Shown here piece after piece: positions 30,900-39,120 of a stretch of DNA of 64,000 nt. Source of the stretch: Rhodoferax sp. Lineage in GTDB: Bacteria > Pseudomonadota > Gammaproteobacteria > Burkholderiales > Burkholderiaceae_C. Numbering within the stretch: the stretch's first letter is position 1; the number at the start of each line of letters is the position of its first letter. The translations under genes and the position numbers were made by a program. The DNA is taken from NCBI RefSeq assembly GCF_013297935.1, contig NZ_JAAFIX010000011.1:62001-126000 (forward strand), given 5' to 3'. The notes beneath the pieces were generated by a model, which did not search any database, was not told where the DNA came from, and saw nothing but the letters and a program-made list of their open reading frames with translations.

Positions 30900-31808
30900 A
30901 TGGAAATCGCAATCATTGTTCTAGTCATCGCCATCATTTTCGTGTCGCGGTCCGTCAAGGTCGTGCCACAGCAGCACGCTTGGGTTATTGAGCGCTTGGG
31001 CAAGTACCACGGCACCCTGACTCCCGGCCTGAACTTTCTGGTGCCCTTTATCGACCGCGTCGCCTACAAGCATGTGCTCAAAGAAATTCCACTCGACATT
31101 GCCAGCCAGGTTTGCATCACCAAGGACAACACCCAGCTGCAGGTGGATGGCATCTTGTACTTCCAAGTCACCGACGCCATGCGTGCGAGCTATGGCTCCA
31201 GTAACTACATCATCGCCATTTCTCAGCTGGCGCAAACCTCGCTGCGCTCCGTCATCGGAAAGCTGGAGCTGGACAAAACGTTCGAGGAGCGTGACATCAT
31301 CAATGCGCAAGTTGTTGCAGCGATTGATGAGGCCGCGCTCAATTGGGGCGTCAAGGTGCTGCGTTACGAAATCAAAGATCTGACACCCCCAAAGGAAATC
31401 TTGCACGCCATGCAAGCCCAAATCACCGCCGAGCGCGAAAAGCGTGCACTGATAGCCGCCTCGGAAGGCCGCCGTCAGGAGCAAATCAATATTGCGACCG
31501 GCGAGCGCGAGGCGTTTATTGCCCGCTCTGAAGGTGAGAAGCAAGCAGCCATCAACAGCGCCCAAGGCGAGGCCGCGTCCATCACCGCGGTGGCGGAAGC
31601 CACTGCCAATGCGATTGAGCGTATTGCAGCGGCCATCCGGCAGCCTGGCGGAGAGCAAGCAGTTCAGCTCAAGGTTGCTGAGCGCGCAGTTGATGCCTAT
31701 GCCAAGGTGGCCGCCGATGCCACCACCACCCTCATCATCCCCGGCAACATGAGCGAAGTGTCCGGTTTGATCGCCACGGCCATGAAAATGGTTCAGTCCA
31801 GCAAATAA
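30900..31808 (+). CDS. SPFH/Band 7 protein (paraslipin/QmcA type)
   Basis: A 302-aa stomatin-like protein. One N-terminal membrane span (IAIIVLVIAIIFV) is followed by an SPFH domain (about 20-190; VVPQQHAWVIERLGKYHGTLTPGLNFLVPF). A long Ala/Glu/Arg-rich helical segment (EKRALIAASEGRRQEQINIATGEREAFIARSEGEKQAAI) and a C-terminal oligomerisation region follow. Such proteins form membrane microdomain scaffolds. Probably cotranscribed with the NfeD gene. Confidence 0.93.
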   Translation: MEIAIIVLVIAIIFVSRSVKVVPQQHAWVIERLGKYHGTLTPGLNFLVPFIDRVAYKHVLKEIPLDIASQVCITKDNTQLQVDGILYFQVTDAMRASYGSSNYIIAISQLAQTSLRSVIGKLELDKTFEERDIINAQVVAAIDEAALNWGVKVLRYEIKDLTPPKEILHAMQAQITAEREKRALIAASEGRRQEQINIATGEREAFIARSEGEKQAAINSAQGEAASITAVAEATANAIERIAAAIRQPGGEQAVQLKVAERAVDAYAKVAADATTTLIIPGNMSEVSGLIATAMKMVQSSK

Positions 31809-31823
31809 GCAGGAAACGGGCAA

Positions 31824-31856
31824 CAAAAAAGCCCGTAGTGCGTAACACTACGGGCT
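31824..31856 (-). terminator. rho-independent terminator after tRNA-Ser
   Basis: On the minus strand, an 11-bp perfect stem AGCCCGTAGTG/CACTACGGGCT with a 5-nt loop is followed by TTTTTT. It lies 10 bp downstream of the tRNA CCA end and may also help stop the convergent SPFH transcript. Confidence 0.88.
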
Positions 31857-31865
31857 ATCTGTTTC

Positions 31866-31955
31866 TGGCGGAGCAGGCGGGATTCGAACCCGCGGTGGGT
31901 TTTACCCCACGCACGCTTTCCAGGCGTGTGACTTAAACCACTCATCCACCGCTCC
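31866..31955 (-). tRNA. tRNA-Ser(GGA)
   Basis: 90-nt class II tRNA read on the minus strand. The acceptor stem is GGAGCGG/CTGCTCC. The anticodon arm CACGC-CTGGAAA-GCGTG gives anticodon GGA. A long variable arm follows, then the T-arm with GGTTCGAATCC, discriminator G and an encoded CCA. It should read UCC and UCU serine codons. Confidence 0.96.
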
Positions 31956-32049
31956 TAAGCCTCGTATTCTAGCCCGTTATTTCGAGCATTCCGGAAGAAA
32001 CCTTAATCTTTTTGGAAAAAGCGGCAATGGCACACCCGCTGCCAAGGCC

Positions 32050-32409
32050 TTAGCTACCCGGCCGACTGTTTGCCAAAGCTTCTGCCACCGCCCGCGCGAC
32101 GGTGCATTCGACATCCTGCAACACCCCGGGAAGCAATACCTGAAGGCGCGCTTGCAGGCTTTGCTGCAAGGCCTCCTGAACAATCTGCTCCAGCGCCGGG
32201 GACAGCATTTGCATCACCCGGCCTACCAACTCTGCGTCGGACATCGCCGCCGGTTCAGGCTCCGGGCTGGCGTGCCATGTTTCAGACGTAGGGGTCAACG
32301 TAGGCTGTGAAATCGCAATGTCTGCCGGCAGCTCCGCCGGTTGAGGCTGCCTTACTACCTCGGTAAGTGTCGGCAAAAACCGTGGGGGGTGCTTGGGAGC
32401 TTGCATCAT
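32050..32409 (-). CDS. hypothetical protein downstream of holC
   Basis: A 119-aa protein, soluble, with a Pro-rich N-terminal half and a helical C-terminal half (DAELVGRVMQMLSPALEQIVQEALQQSLQARLQVLLPGVLQDVECTVARAVAEAL). The latter looks like an amphipathic bundle or coiled coil. The start overlaps the holC stop, so it is translationally coupled. No known domain is recognised; position suggests a small accessory gene in the pepA-holC unit. Confidence 0.75.
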   Translation of the reverse strand: MMQAPKHPPRFLPTLTEVVRQPQPAELPADIAISQPTLTPTSETWHASPEPEPAAMSDAELVGRVMQMLSPALEQIVQEALQQSLQARLQVLLPGVLQDVECTVARAVAEALANSRPGS

Positions 32410-32840
32410 TCGGCCCCTTTCAACTTCAAGTCGTGGCGCTGAATCGCGTAGCCGCGTTGCACATAGTGTTTCCAGCGGATTCGGGCCGTAGCGCGGTCTT
32501 CCTCGTCCACCGACACTACTTCAATCACCCGCTCAAACTGGTCAAAGCCTGCAGGCACTTCCTGGGTCAAGTTCACCAAAATCCCGTGCTCCACCAAGCC
32601 GGGATGCACACGGGACGTCAACACCACGGGACACCGAAGAGACGCTGAGTCTCCGTTGTCCACACCATGCACCAAGAAGTCTGTTGGCGACGTGGCCCAC
32701 AAGCTGGCATCCAGGTACTGCACTTGCGCTGGAACCGCGAGCACCGTCAAACGCGCACCCCGCCCCACCGCCTTTCGCAGCAAGCGCCCGACATATTCCA
32801 GCTTATTCGGGGCCCCGAAATGAAAGGCGATGTCGGTCAC
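32406..32840 (-). CDS. holC: DNA polymerase III subunit chi
   Basis: Clamp-loader accessory subunit that contacts single-strand-binding protein. The 144-aa product has the family features: a DIAFHFGAPNKLEYVGRLLRKAVGRGARLTVLA N-terminus, LDASLWATSPTDFLVH, and VVLTSRVHPGLVEHGILVNL. The GTG start at 32840 overlaps the pepA stop (GTGA). Lying downstream of pepA is the standard arrangement. Confidence 0.92.
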   Translation of the reverse strand: MTDIAFHFGAPNKLEYVGRLLRKAVGRGARLTVLAVPAQVQYLDASLWATSPTDFLVHGVDNGDSASLRCPVVLTSRVHPGLVEHGILVNLTQEVPAGFDQFERVIEVVSVDEEDRATARIRWKHYVQRGYAIQRHDLKLKGAE

Positions 32841-34282
32841 TTACCCGCAACCCGACTCAGCACAAAGTCCACCAACAATGGCACAGGTCGGCCGGTCGCA
32901 CCCTTTGCCGCACCGCCCTTCCAGGCCGTGCCGGCGATGTCTAGGTGTGCCCAGTCAAATTTCTCGGTAAACCGCTGCAAAAACTTCGCCGCAGTAATGG
33001 CACCACCGGCGCGACCCGCGACGTTGGCAACATCCGCAAAATTAGTTTTCAAACCATCGGCGTAATCGTCATCCAAGGGCAATTTCCAGCACAAATCGCC
33101 GCTGGACTCACCTGCCTTAAACAGTGCATCCCCCAGCGCGGGCTTGCTGGCGAACAATCCGCTTCGCACACCGCCAAGAGCGACCATACAAGCACCGGTC
33201 AGGGTAGCAATGTCTACCACCGCATCAGGTTTGAAACGCTCCGCGTAGGTCAATGCGTCACACAGCACCAAGCGACCTTCTGCATCGGTGTTGAGGATCT
33301 CAATTGTCTGACCGCTCATGCTCGTGACCACATCGCCAGGCTTGACTGCCTTTCCATTGAGCAAGTTTTCGCAGGCAGGGATCAGGCCCACCACATTAAT
33401 GGCCGGCTTGAGTTCTGCCAAGGCCCGGAAGGTCCCCAGCACACTGGCGGCCCCGGACATGTCGAACTTCATCTCGTCCATCTCTGCTGCAGGCTTGATG
33501 GAGATACCGCCGCTATCGAATGTGATGCCCTTGCCGACCAGCACCAGCGGTGCCTGCGCTTTAGCAGCGCCGGTATATTTCAAAACAATAAAGCGCAGAG
33601 GCTCGTCAGACCCTTGGGCTACCGCCATGAAAGAGCCCATTCCCAGCTTGGCCACCTCTTTCGGCCCCAACACTTCGCAAGTGACCTTGGCGAACTCCGC
33701 CAAGCTCTCCGCGGCCTGGCCCAGTAACGTGGGCGTTGCATAGTTGGCCGGGCGGTTGGCCCATTCTTTCGCAAACTCCACCCCCACCACAGTGCCTACA
33801 GCCACTGCAAAGGACGAAGCCACTTCGGAGGCATTGGTCGCGGCCACCAACACCTTTTGGAGCTGGCGCTCCTCAGGCTTGGATTTGGTGTGCGTGTACA
33901 CATAGGTGGCGTCCGCCACAGCCAGCGGGACCGCACGAACAGCGTCTTCCCGGGCCGGGCCGGCAAAGCCCACCACGACTTTCTTGACATTGGCAGCCTT
34001 CAGGCTGGCAGCACAGGCCCCCACAGCGGAGCGGACTTGGCGAGCCGTACCCTCACCCACACCGGCCAGCAAGACCTTCACGGCATTGGCCTGCACAGGC
34101 CGGTGCAAGGCTAATACCGTACCTGGCTTGGCACTGAAATCACCCTGCTTCAGAGACTTGGCCACCAAAAGTGACAACTCATCCTTGCCGGGTTTGAAAT
34201 CCTGGGCTACCAGCAGCACCAGGACATCCGCTTTTTCATTGGCCAAGGCCACGAGGTTCAGAGGCTTCAGTTCAAAGTTCAT
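32837..34282 (-). CDS. pepA: leucyl aminopeptidase
   Basis: Dinuclear-metal M17 aminopeptidase, 481 aa. The N-terminal macro-like domain (1-170) is followed by a catalytic domain with LVGKGITFDSGGISIKPAAEMDEMKFDMSGAASV and the signature NTDAEGRLVLCDAL, carrying the metal ligands and catalytic Lys/Arg. In some bacteria PepA also binds DNA. Divergent from lptF with a 23-bp gap. Confidence 0.96.
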   Translation of the reverse strand: MNFELKPLNLVALANEKADVLVLLVAQDFKPGKDELSLLVAKSLKQGDFSAKPGTVLALHRPVQANAVKVLLAGVGEGTARQVRSAVGACAASLKAANVKKVVVGFAGPAREDAVRAVPLAVADATYVYTHTKSKPEERQLQKVLVAATNASEVASSFAVAVGTVVGVEFAKEWANRPANYATPTLLGQAAESLAEFAKVTCEVLGPKEVAKLGMGSFMAVAQGSDEPLRFIVLKYTGAAKAQAPLVLVGKGITFDSGGISIKPAAEMDEMKFDMSGAASVLGTFRALAELKPAINVVGLIPACENLLNGKAVKPGDVVTSMSGQTIEILNTDAEGRLVLCDALTYAERFKPDAVVDIATLTGACMVALGGVRSGLFASKPALGDALFKAGESSGDLCWKLPLDDDYADGLKTNFADVANVAGRAGGAITAAKFLQRFTEKFDWAHLDIAGTAWKGGAAKGATGRPVPLLVDFVLSRVAGK

Positions 34283-34305
34283 AATTCACGCTTTCGTTTC
34301 GCACA

Positions 34306-35409
34306 ATGTTATTCCATTCCTCTATCCGCAAAGAGTTAGGCCGCAGTTTCGGGGCGACCCTGATCGTTCTCGTGACCGTCGTCATGACCATGACCTTGCT
34401 GCGCACGCTGGGCGAGGCGTCCCGCGGCACCTTTAACCCTGCCGACGTGCTCATCATCATGGGCTACACGGTGCTCTCTGACATGCCGACCATTCTGTCG
34501 ATGAGTCTGTTCATCTCGGTACTCACCGTAGTGACCCGCATGTACCGTGACAGCGAGATGGTGATCTGGTTCGGCAGCGGGCGCGGGCTGCTCGGGCTTG
34601 TTGGACCACTGCTGCGCTTTGCCTGGCCGATTCTCGTGGTGGTGGTGGCACTGGCATTTGTCATCCTGCCTTGGTCATTCAGCAAAATTGAAGACCTGCG
34701 CGACAAATACGACAAACGCGGCGACATTGCGCGTATCGAGCCGGGGCAGTTCCAGGAGTCCGCCAATGGTGACCGGGTCTTTTTCATCGAGAAAGACAGC
34801 AAGGGGCAACAAACCGGCAAAAACGTCTTCATTTCTACCCAGGAAGGCAACAAGCAAACGATCACCAGCGCCCGCTCCGGGACCATCGAAGTGATGAATG
34901 GCGACAAGTTTCTGGTTCTGCAGGAAGGCCAGCGCCTGGAGCGCACCAACGGGAAAAATGACATGACGCTCAGCACTTTTGAGCGCTACGGTGCCCGGGT
35001 CGGCGCAGATGACAACTCCAGCCGTGACTACGCCCCCTCCAACGCCAAATCCACGCTCGAACTACTCCGAACCCCTAACCCGCAACACTTTGCAGAACTG
35101 GCATGGCGCGCCGGTCTGGCGCTTGCGGCCTTCAACCTGATTTGGATCGGACTGGCGGCGGCGGGGGCCAACCCACGGGCCGGCCGGAGCACCAACCTCA
35201 TCTTTGCCTTCCTGGCCTTTGTGGTCTATTTCAACCTGCTGGTGCTGGGTAAAAACTGGGTGGAGAGCGGCAAAGCCGAGCTGCTGCCCCTGCTGCTGCA
35301 GTTGCACGGTGGTGTGTTGGTCTTGAGCATGGTGTGGCTGGCCAAGCGGCACAACCACTGGACTCTGCGCTTGCCCCGCCGCAAGGCTCGCATTCAAGGT
35401 TCCCGATGA
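34306..35409 (+). CDS. lptF: LPS export permease LptF
   Basis: Half of the LptFG pair that, with LptB, pulls lipopolysaccharide from the inner membrane onto the Lpt bridge. The 367-aa protein has three N-terminal spans (SIRKELGRSFGATLIVLVTVVMTMTLL, VLIIMGYTVLSDMPTILSMSLFISVL), a periplasmic jelly-roll domain (about 130-260) and three C-terminal spans. Divergent from pepA, the widespread arrangement. Its stop overlaps the lptG start. Confidence 0.95.
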   Translation: MLFHSSIRKELGRSFGATLIVLVTVVMTMTLLRTLGEASRGTFNPADVLIIMGYTVLSDMPTILSMSLFISVLTVVTRMYRDSEMVIWFGSGRGLLGLVGPLLRFAWPILVVVVALAFVILPWSFSKIEDLRDKYDKRGDIARIEPGQFQESANGDRVFFIEKDSKGQQTGKNVFISTQEGNKQTITSARSGTIEVMNGDKFLVLQEGQRLERTNGKNDMTLSTFERYGARVGADDNSSRDYAPSNAKSTLELLRTPNPQHFAELAWRAGLALAAFNLIWIGLAAAGANPRAGRSTNLIFAFLAFVVYFNLLVLGKNWVESGKAELLPLLLQLHGGVLVLSMVWLAKRHNHWTLRLPRRKARIQGSR

Positions 35410-36512
35410 AAACTCTCCGCAAACTGCTCTACGGCGAGGTCATCACCGCCGTCACGCTCGTCACGCTGGCCTTCATGGCCTTGTTTTTTTTCTTTGACGT
35501 GGTCGAAGAACTCCAACAAGTGAGCCGGTTGGGTGCCACAGGTTACCAGGTGCCCCAAGCTTTGATCTATGTGGCGCTCATGATTCCAGCCCATGTCTAT
35601 GAGCTCTTTCCCATCACGGTATTGATTGGCACCATTTTTGTGATGGCCCGCCTGGCCCGCAGCTCCGAATTCACTATTTTACGCACCAGCGGCCTAGGGC
35701 CTTGGCGGGCTTTACGCACGCTCATGGTCTTGGGGCTGGGCTTTGTGTTGTTCACCTTTGCGGTGGGGGACTATGTGGCCCCGCTGGCCGACAAGACTGC
35801 GCAGCTCCTCAAATCGCGCTTTCAGGGCAAGATCAGCGTGGGGAAAACAGGCGCGTGGCTCAAGGAAAAGCAGGCCTACGGCAGCTTTTCCGTTAATGTG
35901 GGCTCGCTGGCACCCGACGCCACGCTCAAGGACATCCGCATCTATGAATTCGACAACCAAGGCTTTGTGGTCTCCCTGACCGATGCAACAACCGGCACGT
36001 TCGGCAGCGACGAATCCTGGACGCTAGCCAACGGCGAGCGCACCGAATTCAGCGCAGACAAAAACCAGGTCGCCAAGGTGGACCGGGTGGCGTTTGAAAG
36101 CTTCCGCTGGCCTACGCAAATCAGTGCCGAAATGGTGGCTGCCGCCGTTCTGCGGCCCGAGCGCATGGGCACGATTGACCTGTTCCAGTACATCCGCCAC
36201 CTCAACGCCAACGGCCAGAGTGCGCAGAAATACGAAATCCAGTTCTGGAAGAAAGTGTTTTACCCGCTGAGCTGCCTGGTGATGGTGGTGCTCTCGCTGC
36301 CCTTTGCCTACCTGCACTTCCGATCCGGGGGAATTGCCAGCTACACCTTCGGCGGCGTGATGGCAGGCATCAGCTTCGTGCTGCTCAACAACGTGCTCAA
36401 TGACCTTGGAAACCTGCAGGGTTGGCAGCCTTGGATCACCGCCGCTCTGCCCGGCATGATCTACTCCTTCTTTTCTCTTGCCGCCTTTACCTGGCTCGTA
36501 CTCCGACGATGA
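35406..36512 (+). CDS. lptG: LPS export permease LptG
   Basis: Partner of LptF. The 368-aa protein has the same layout: N-terminal spans (KLLYGEVITAVTLVTLAFMALFFFFDVVEEL), a periplasmic beta domain and C-terminal spans. The track ORF begins 24 codons earlier, but ATG 35406 overlaps the lptF TGA (ATGA) and matches the LptG N-terminus. Confidence 0.95.
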   Translation: MKTLRKLLYGEVITAVTLVTLAFMALFFFFDVVEELQQVSRLGATGYQVPQALIYVALMIPAHVYELFPITVLIGTIFVMARLARSSEFTILRTSGLGPWRALRTLMVLGLGFVLFTFAVGDYVAPLADKTAQLLKSRFQGKISVGKTGAWLKEKQAYGSFSVNVGSLAPDATLKDIRIYEFDNQGFVVSLTDATTGTFGSDESWTLANGERTEFSADKNQVAKVDRVAFESFRWPTQISAEMVAAAVLRPERMGTIDLFQYIRHLNANGQSAQKYEIQFWKKVFYPLSCLVMVVLSLPFAYLHFRSGGIASYTFGGVMAGISFVLLNNVLNDLGNLQGWQPWITAALPGMIYSFFSLAAFTWLVLRR

Positions 36513-36895
36513 CAAGCTCCGCCCCCCGCCACGCCATTGTGTTGTTTGCCCACGGTTCCCGCGACCCTCTCTGGCACAAGCCCATGGAGGCCGTGGCAGC
36601 ACGCATTCGCAGCCAGTCGGCTGAGGTCGAGGTGGCCTGCGCCTACCTCGAGCTCAGTCAACCTGATTTGCCGCACACCGTGGCCCAACTGGTTGCAGCC
36701 GGTACCGGCAGCATCACCATCGTCCCGATGTTTCTGGGCGTGGGCCGCCATGCCCGCGAAGACTTGCCAGAACTCGTGGCCCAGCTGCGCAGCACCCACC
36801 CGGAGGTGAACTTTGTGCTCCAAAAGGCGGTGGGAGAAGACGAGCGCCTGGTGCACATGCTGGCCGCTATAGCGCTGGACCCCACCGAGGCATAG
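36509..36895 (+). CDS. CbiX/SirB-type sirohydrochlorin chelatase
   Basis: A 128-aa single-domain chelatase with the active-site motif LFAHGSRDPLWHKPME and the second conserved block ITIVPMFLGVGRHAREDLPELVAQL. Small CbiX proteins insert Co or Fe into sirohydrochlorin, so it may supply sirohaem to the sulfite reductase encoded near the window end. ATG 36509 overlaps the lptG stop; the longer track start is rejected. Confidence 0.87.
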   Translation: MTSSAPRHAIVLFAHGSRDPLWHKPMEAVAARIRSQSAEVEVACAYLELSQPDLPHTVAQLVAAGTGSITIVPMFLGVGRHAREDLPELVAQLRSTHPEVNFVLQKAVGEDERLVHMLAAIALDPTEA

Positions 36896-36911
36896 ACCCC
36901 TGAGGCATAAT

Positions 36912-36935
36912 GAATTCCATCTTTAGCTGGAATTC
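36912..36935 (+). promoter_or_regulatory. hairpin directly before the cysB-like start codon
   Basis: Perfect 8-bp inverted repeat GAATTCCA/TGGAATTC with an 8-nt loop, ending 3 bases before ATG 36939. The only purine-rich ribosome site (TGGA) is in the 3' arm. It could be an operator for autoregulation or an RNA hairpin limiting translation. Confidence 0.5.
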
Positions 36936-36938
36936 GAT

Positions 36939-37904
36939 ATGAACCTTCACCAATTCCGCTTCGTGCAGGAAGCCGCCCGCCGCAACCTCAACCTGACGGA
37001 AGCGGCCAAGGCACTGCACACCTCGCAACCGGGCGTGTCCAAGGCCATCATTGAGCTGGAAGAAGAGCTGGGCATCGACATCTTTGCCCGTCACGGCAAG
37101 CGCCTCAAGCGCATCACCGAGCCGGGCCAGCATGTGCTCAAAAGCATCGAGCTGATTTTGCGGGAGGTCAACAACCTCAAGCGCATCGGCGAGCAGTACA
37201 GCTCTCAGGACAGCGGCACCCTGTCCATTGCCACCACCCACACCCAGGCACGCTATGTGCTGCCTGAAAAAGTGGCCCAGCTGCGCACCGCGTTTCCCAA
37301 GGTCAACGTCAGCCTGCACCAGGGCGCACCCGACCAAGTGGCCCGCATGTTGATTGACGATGTGGCGGAAATCGGCATCGCCACCGAATCGCTCTCCAAC
37401 TACAGTGAGCTGGTCACCCTGCCTTGCTACGAGTGGCAACACGTGCTGGTCTTGCCGGCAGACCACCCGCTGGCCCAGAAAGAGCGCGTCACGCTCGAGG
37501 ATGTGGCAGCCGAGCCGCTCATCACCTACCACCCCTCGTTCACCGGCCGCACCAAGATCGACCAGGCCTTTGAGGCCCGAAAGCTCGAACCCCGCATCTC
37601 GCTGGAAGCCATTGACTCCGATGTGATCAAGACCTACGTGCGCCTGGGCCTGGGCATCGGCATTGCCGCCGAAATGGCGGTCACCGATGTCGTCGAGGAC
37701 ATGGAAAAGAACGGCGCCCGGGGCGGCTTGGTAGTGCGCCCCGCGGGCTACCTGTTCGGTCAGAACGTGACCCGTGTCGCCTTCAAACGCAGCGCCTACC
37801 TGCGAAACTTTGTGTTTACCTTTGCCGAATTTTTAAGCAGCCGCCTCAACCGCGCCCTGATTGCCAAGGCCATGGAAGGCCATGTTAACGACTACGAGCT
37901 ATGA
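36939..37904 (+). CDS. cysB: CysB-like LysR-family transcriptional regulator
   Basis: A 321-aa regulator of the CysB/Cbl subfamily, which controls sulfate assimilation in response to N-acetylserine or sulfate. The N-terminal winged helix is MNLHQFRFVQEAARRNLNLTEAAKALHTSQPGVSKAIIELEEELG. The effector domain shows TTHTQARYVLP, HQGAPDQVARML and ITYHPSFTGRTKID, all typical of CysB. It is followed by an aminotransferase gene with an ATGA overlap. Confidence 0.9.
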   Translation: MNLHQFRFVQEAARRNLNLTEAAKALHTSQPGVSKAIIELEEELGIDIFARHGKRLKRITEPGQHVLKSIELILREVNNLKRIGEQYSSQDSGTLSIATTHTQARYVLPEKVAQLRTAFPKVNVSLHQGAPDQVARMLIDDVAEIGIATESLSNYSELVTLPCYEWQHVLVLPADHPLAQKERVTLEDVAAEPLITYHPSFTGRTKIDQAFEARKLEPRISLEAIDSDVIKTYVRLGLGIGIAAEMAVTDVVEDMEKNGARGGLVVRPAGYLFGQNVTRVAFKRSAYLRNFVFTFAEFLSSRLNRALIAKAMEGHVNDYEL

Positions 37905-39061
37905 CTCCCGCACACACCCCCACCCTCACCTCCCGCCTGCCGAATGTGGGCACCACGATTTTTACGGTCATGTCGGCCTTGGCCGCAGAGCACAAGGCGG
38001 TGAACCTGGGCCAAGGCTTCCCCGACTTTGCCTGTGACCCGGCGCTGGTGGACGCCGTGACCGCCGCCATGCAAGCCGGCCACAACCAGTACCCGCCCAT
38101 GACCGGCGTGCCGGTGCTGCGCCAAGCCGTGGCTGCCAAGATTGCGGCGCTGCATGGCAAGCAGTACGACGCGGACCGCGAGATCACCATCACGGCCGGT
38201 GCTACGCAAGCCATCATTACTGCCATCCTGGCGGTGGTGCACCCGGGTGACGAGGTCATCGTGCTGGAGCCCTGTTACGACAGCTATGTGCCCAATATCG
38301 AGCTGGCCGGCGGCGTCGTGGTGCGGGTTCCGCTCACGCCGGGCACCTTCCGGCCCGACTTTGCCAAGATCAGCGCGGCCATCACGCCTAAGACCCGCGC
38401 CATTCTGATCAACACCCCGCACAACCCCAGCGCCACCGTGTGGAGCCGCGCCGACATGCTGGCCTTGCAAGACCTGCTGGCGCCCACCGACGTGCTGCTT
38501 ATCAGCGACGAGGTTTATGAACACATGGTGTTTGACGGCCAGCAGCACGAAAGCGCCTCCCGCTACCCCGGCCTGGCAGCACGGGCGTTTGTGGTGTCGA
38601 GCTTCGGCAAAACTTTTCATGTGACCGGCTGGAAAGTCGGCACGGTGGCAGCCCCCGCCGCGCTGACGGCCGAGTTCCGCAAGGTGCACCAGTTCAATGT
38701 GTTCACCGTCAACACGCCGGTCCAGCACGCGCTGGCCGCCTACCTTGCCGACCCGGCGCCCTACCTCAACCTGCCCGCCTTTTACAGCGCCAAGCGGGAC
38801 CTGTTTCGCGCCGGGCTCGCCGGCACGCGCTTCAAGCTCTTGCCCAGCCAGGGAAGCTACTTTCAGTGCGTGGACATTTCCGAGGTGAGCGACCTCGGTG
38901 AGGCGGACTTTTGCCAATGGCTCACCCGCGAGGTGGGCGTGGCGGCCATACCGCTGTCCGCTTTTTATGGCAATGGTTTTGACCAGCGGGTCGTGCGCTT
39001 TTGCTTTGCCAAGCAAGACAACACCCTGCACAGCGCACTGGAGCGACTCAAGACCCTGTAA
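37901..39061 (+). CDS. PLP-dependent aminotransferase (methionine/aromatic aminotransferase type)
   Basis: A 386-aa fold type I class I aminotransferase close to YbdL methionine aminotransferase and kynurenine aminotransferases. Visible blocks are NLGQGFPDFACDP, QYPPMTGVPVLRQAV, NTPHNPSATVW, LISDEVYEHMVFDG, and the PLP lysine in SSFGKTFHVTGWKVG. Overlap with the cysB-like gene suggests a role in sulfur amino acid metabolism, but this is inference. Confidence 0.88.
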   Translation: MTPAHTPTLTSRLPNVGTTIFTVMSALAAEHKAVNLGQGFPDFACDPALVDAVTAAMQAGHNQYPPMTGVPVLRQAVAAKIAALHGKQYDADREITITAGATQAIITAILAVVHPGDEVIVLEPCYDSYVPNIELAGGVVVRVPLTPGTFRPDFAKISAAITPKTRAILINTPHNPSATVWSRADMLALQDLLAPTDVLLISDEVYEHMVFDGQQHESASRYPGLAARAFVVSSFGKTFHVTGWKVGTVAAPAALTAEFRKVHQFNVFTVNTPVQHALAAYLADPAPYLNLPAFYSAKRDLFRAGLAGTRFKLLPSQGSYFQCVDISEVSDLGEADFCQWLTREVGVAAIPLSAFYGNGFDQRVVRFCFAKQDNTLHSALERLKTL

Positions 39062-39065
39062 GAAT

Positions 39066-39110
39066 TGCTATTCTTTTAGTAGCTAGCTGCGCAATATTCA
39101 TAAGGGCTGG
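39066..39110 (+). repeat. family 1 interspersed repeat, intergenic copy before the sugar dehydrogenase gene
   Basis: TGCTAT-N8-TAGCT-N19-GGGCTGG starts 4 bp after the aminotransferase stop. Its 3' end supplies the GGAGG ribosome site of the next gene. Confidence 0.85.
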
Positions 39111-39120
39111 AGGCTGTTTT

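Noticed and set aside
37892-39031. 379-aa minus-strand ORF opposite the aminotransferase
   Set aside because: Shadow frame; the plus-strand gene has complete PLP motifs.
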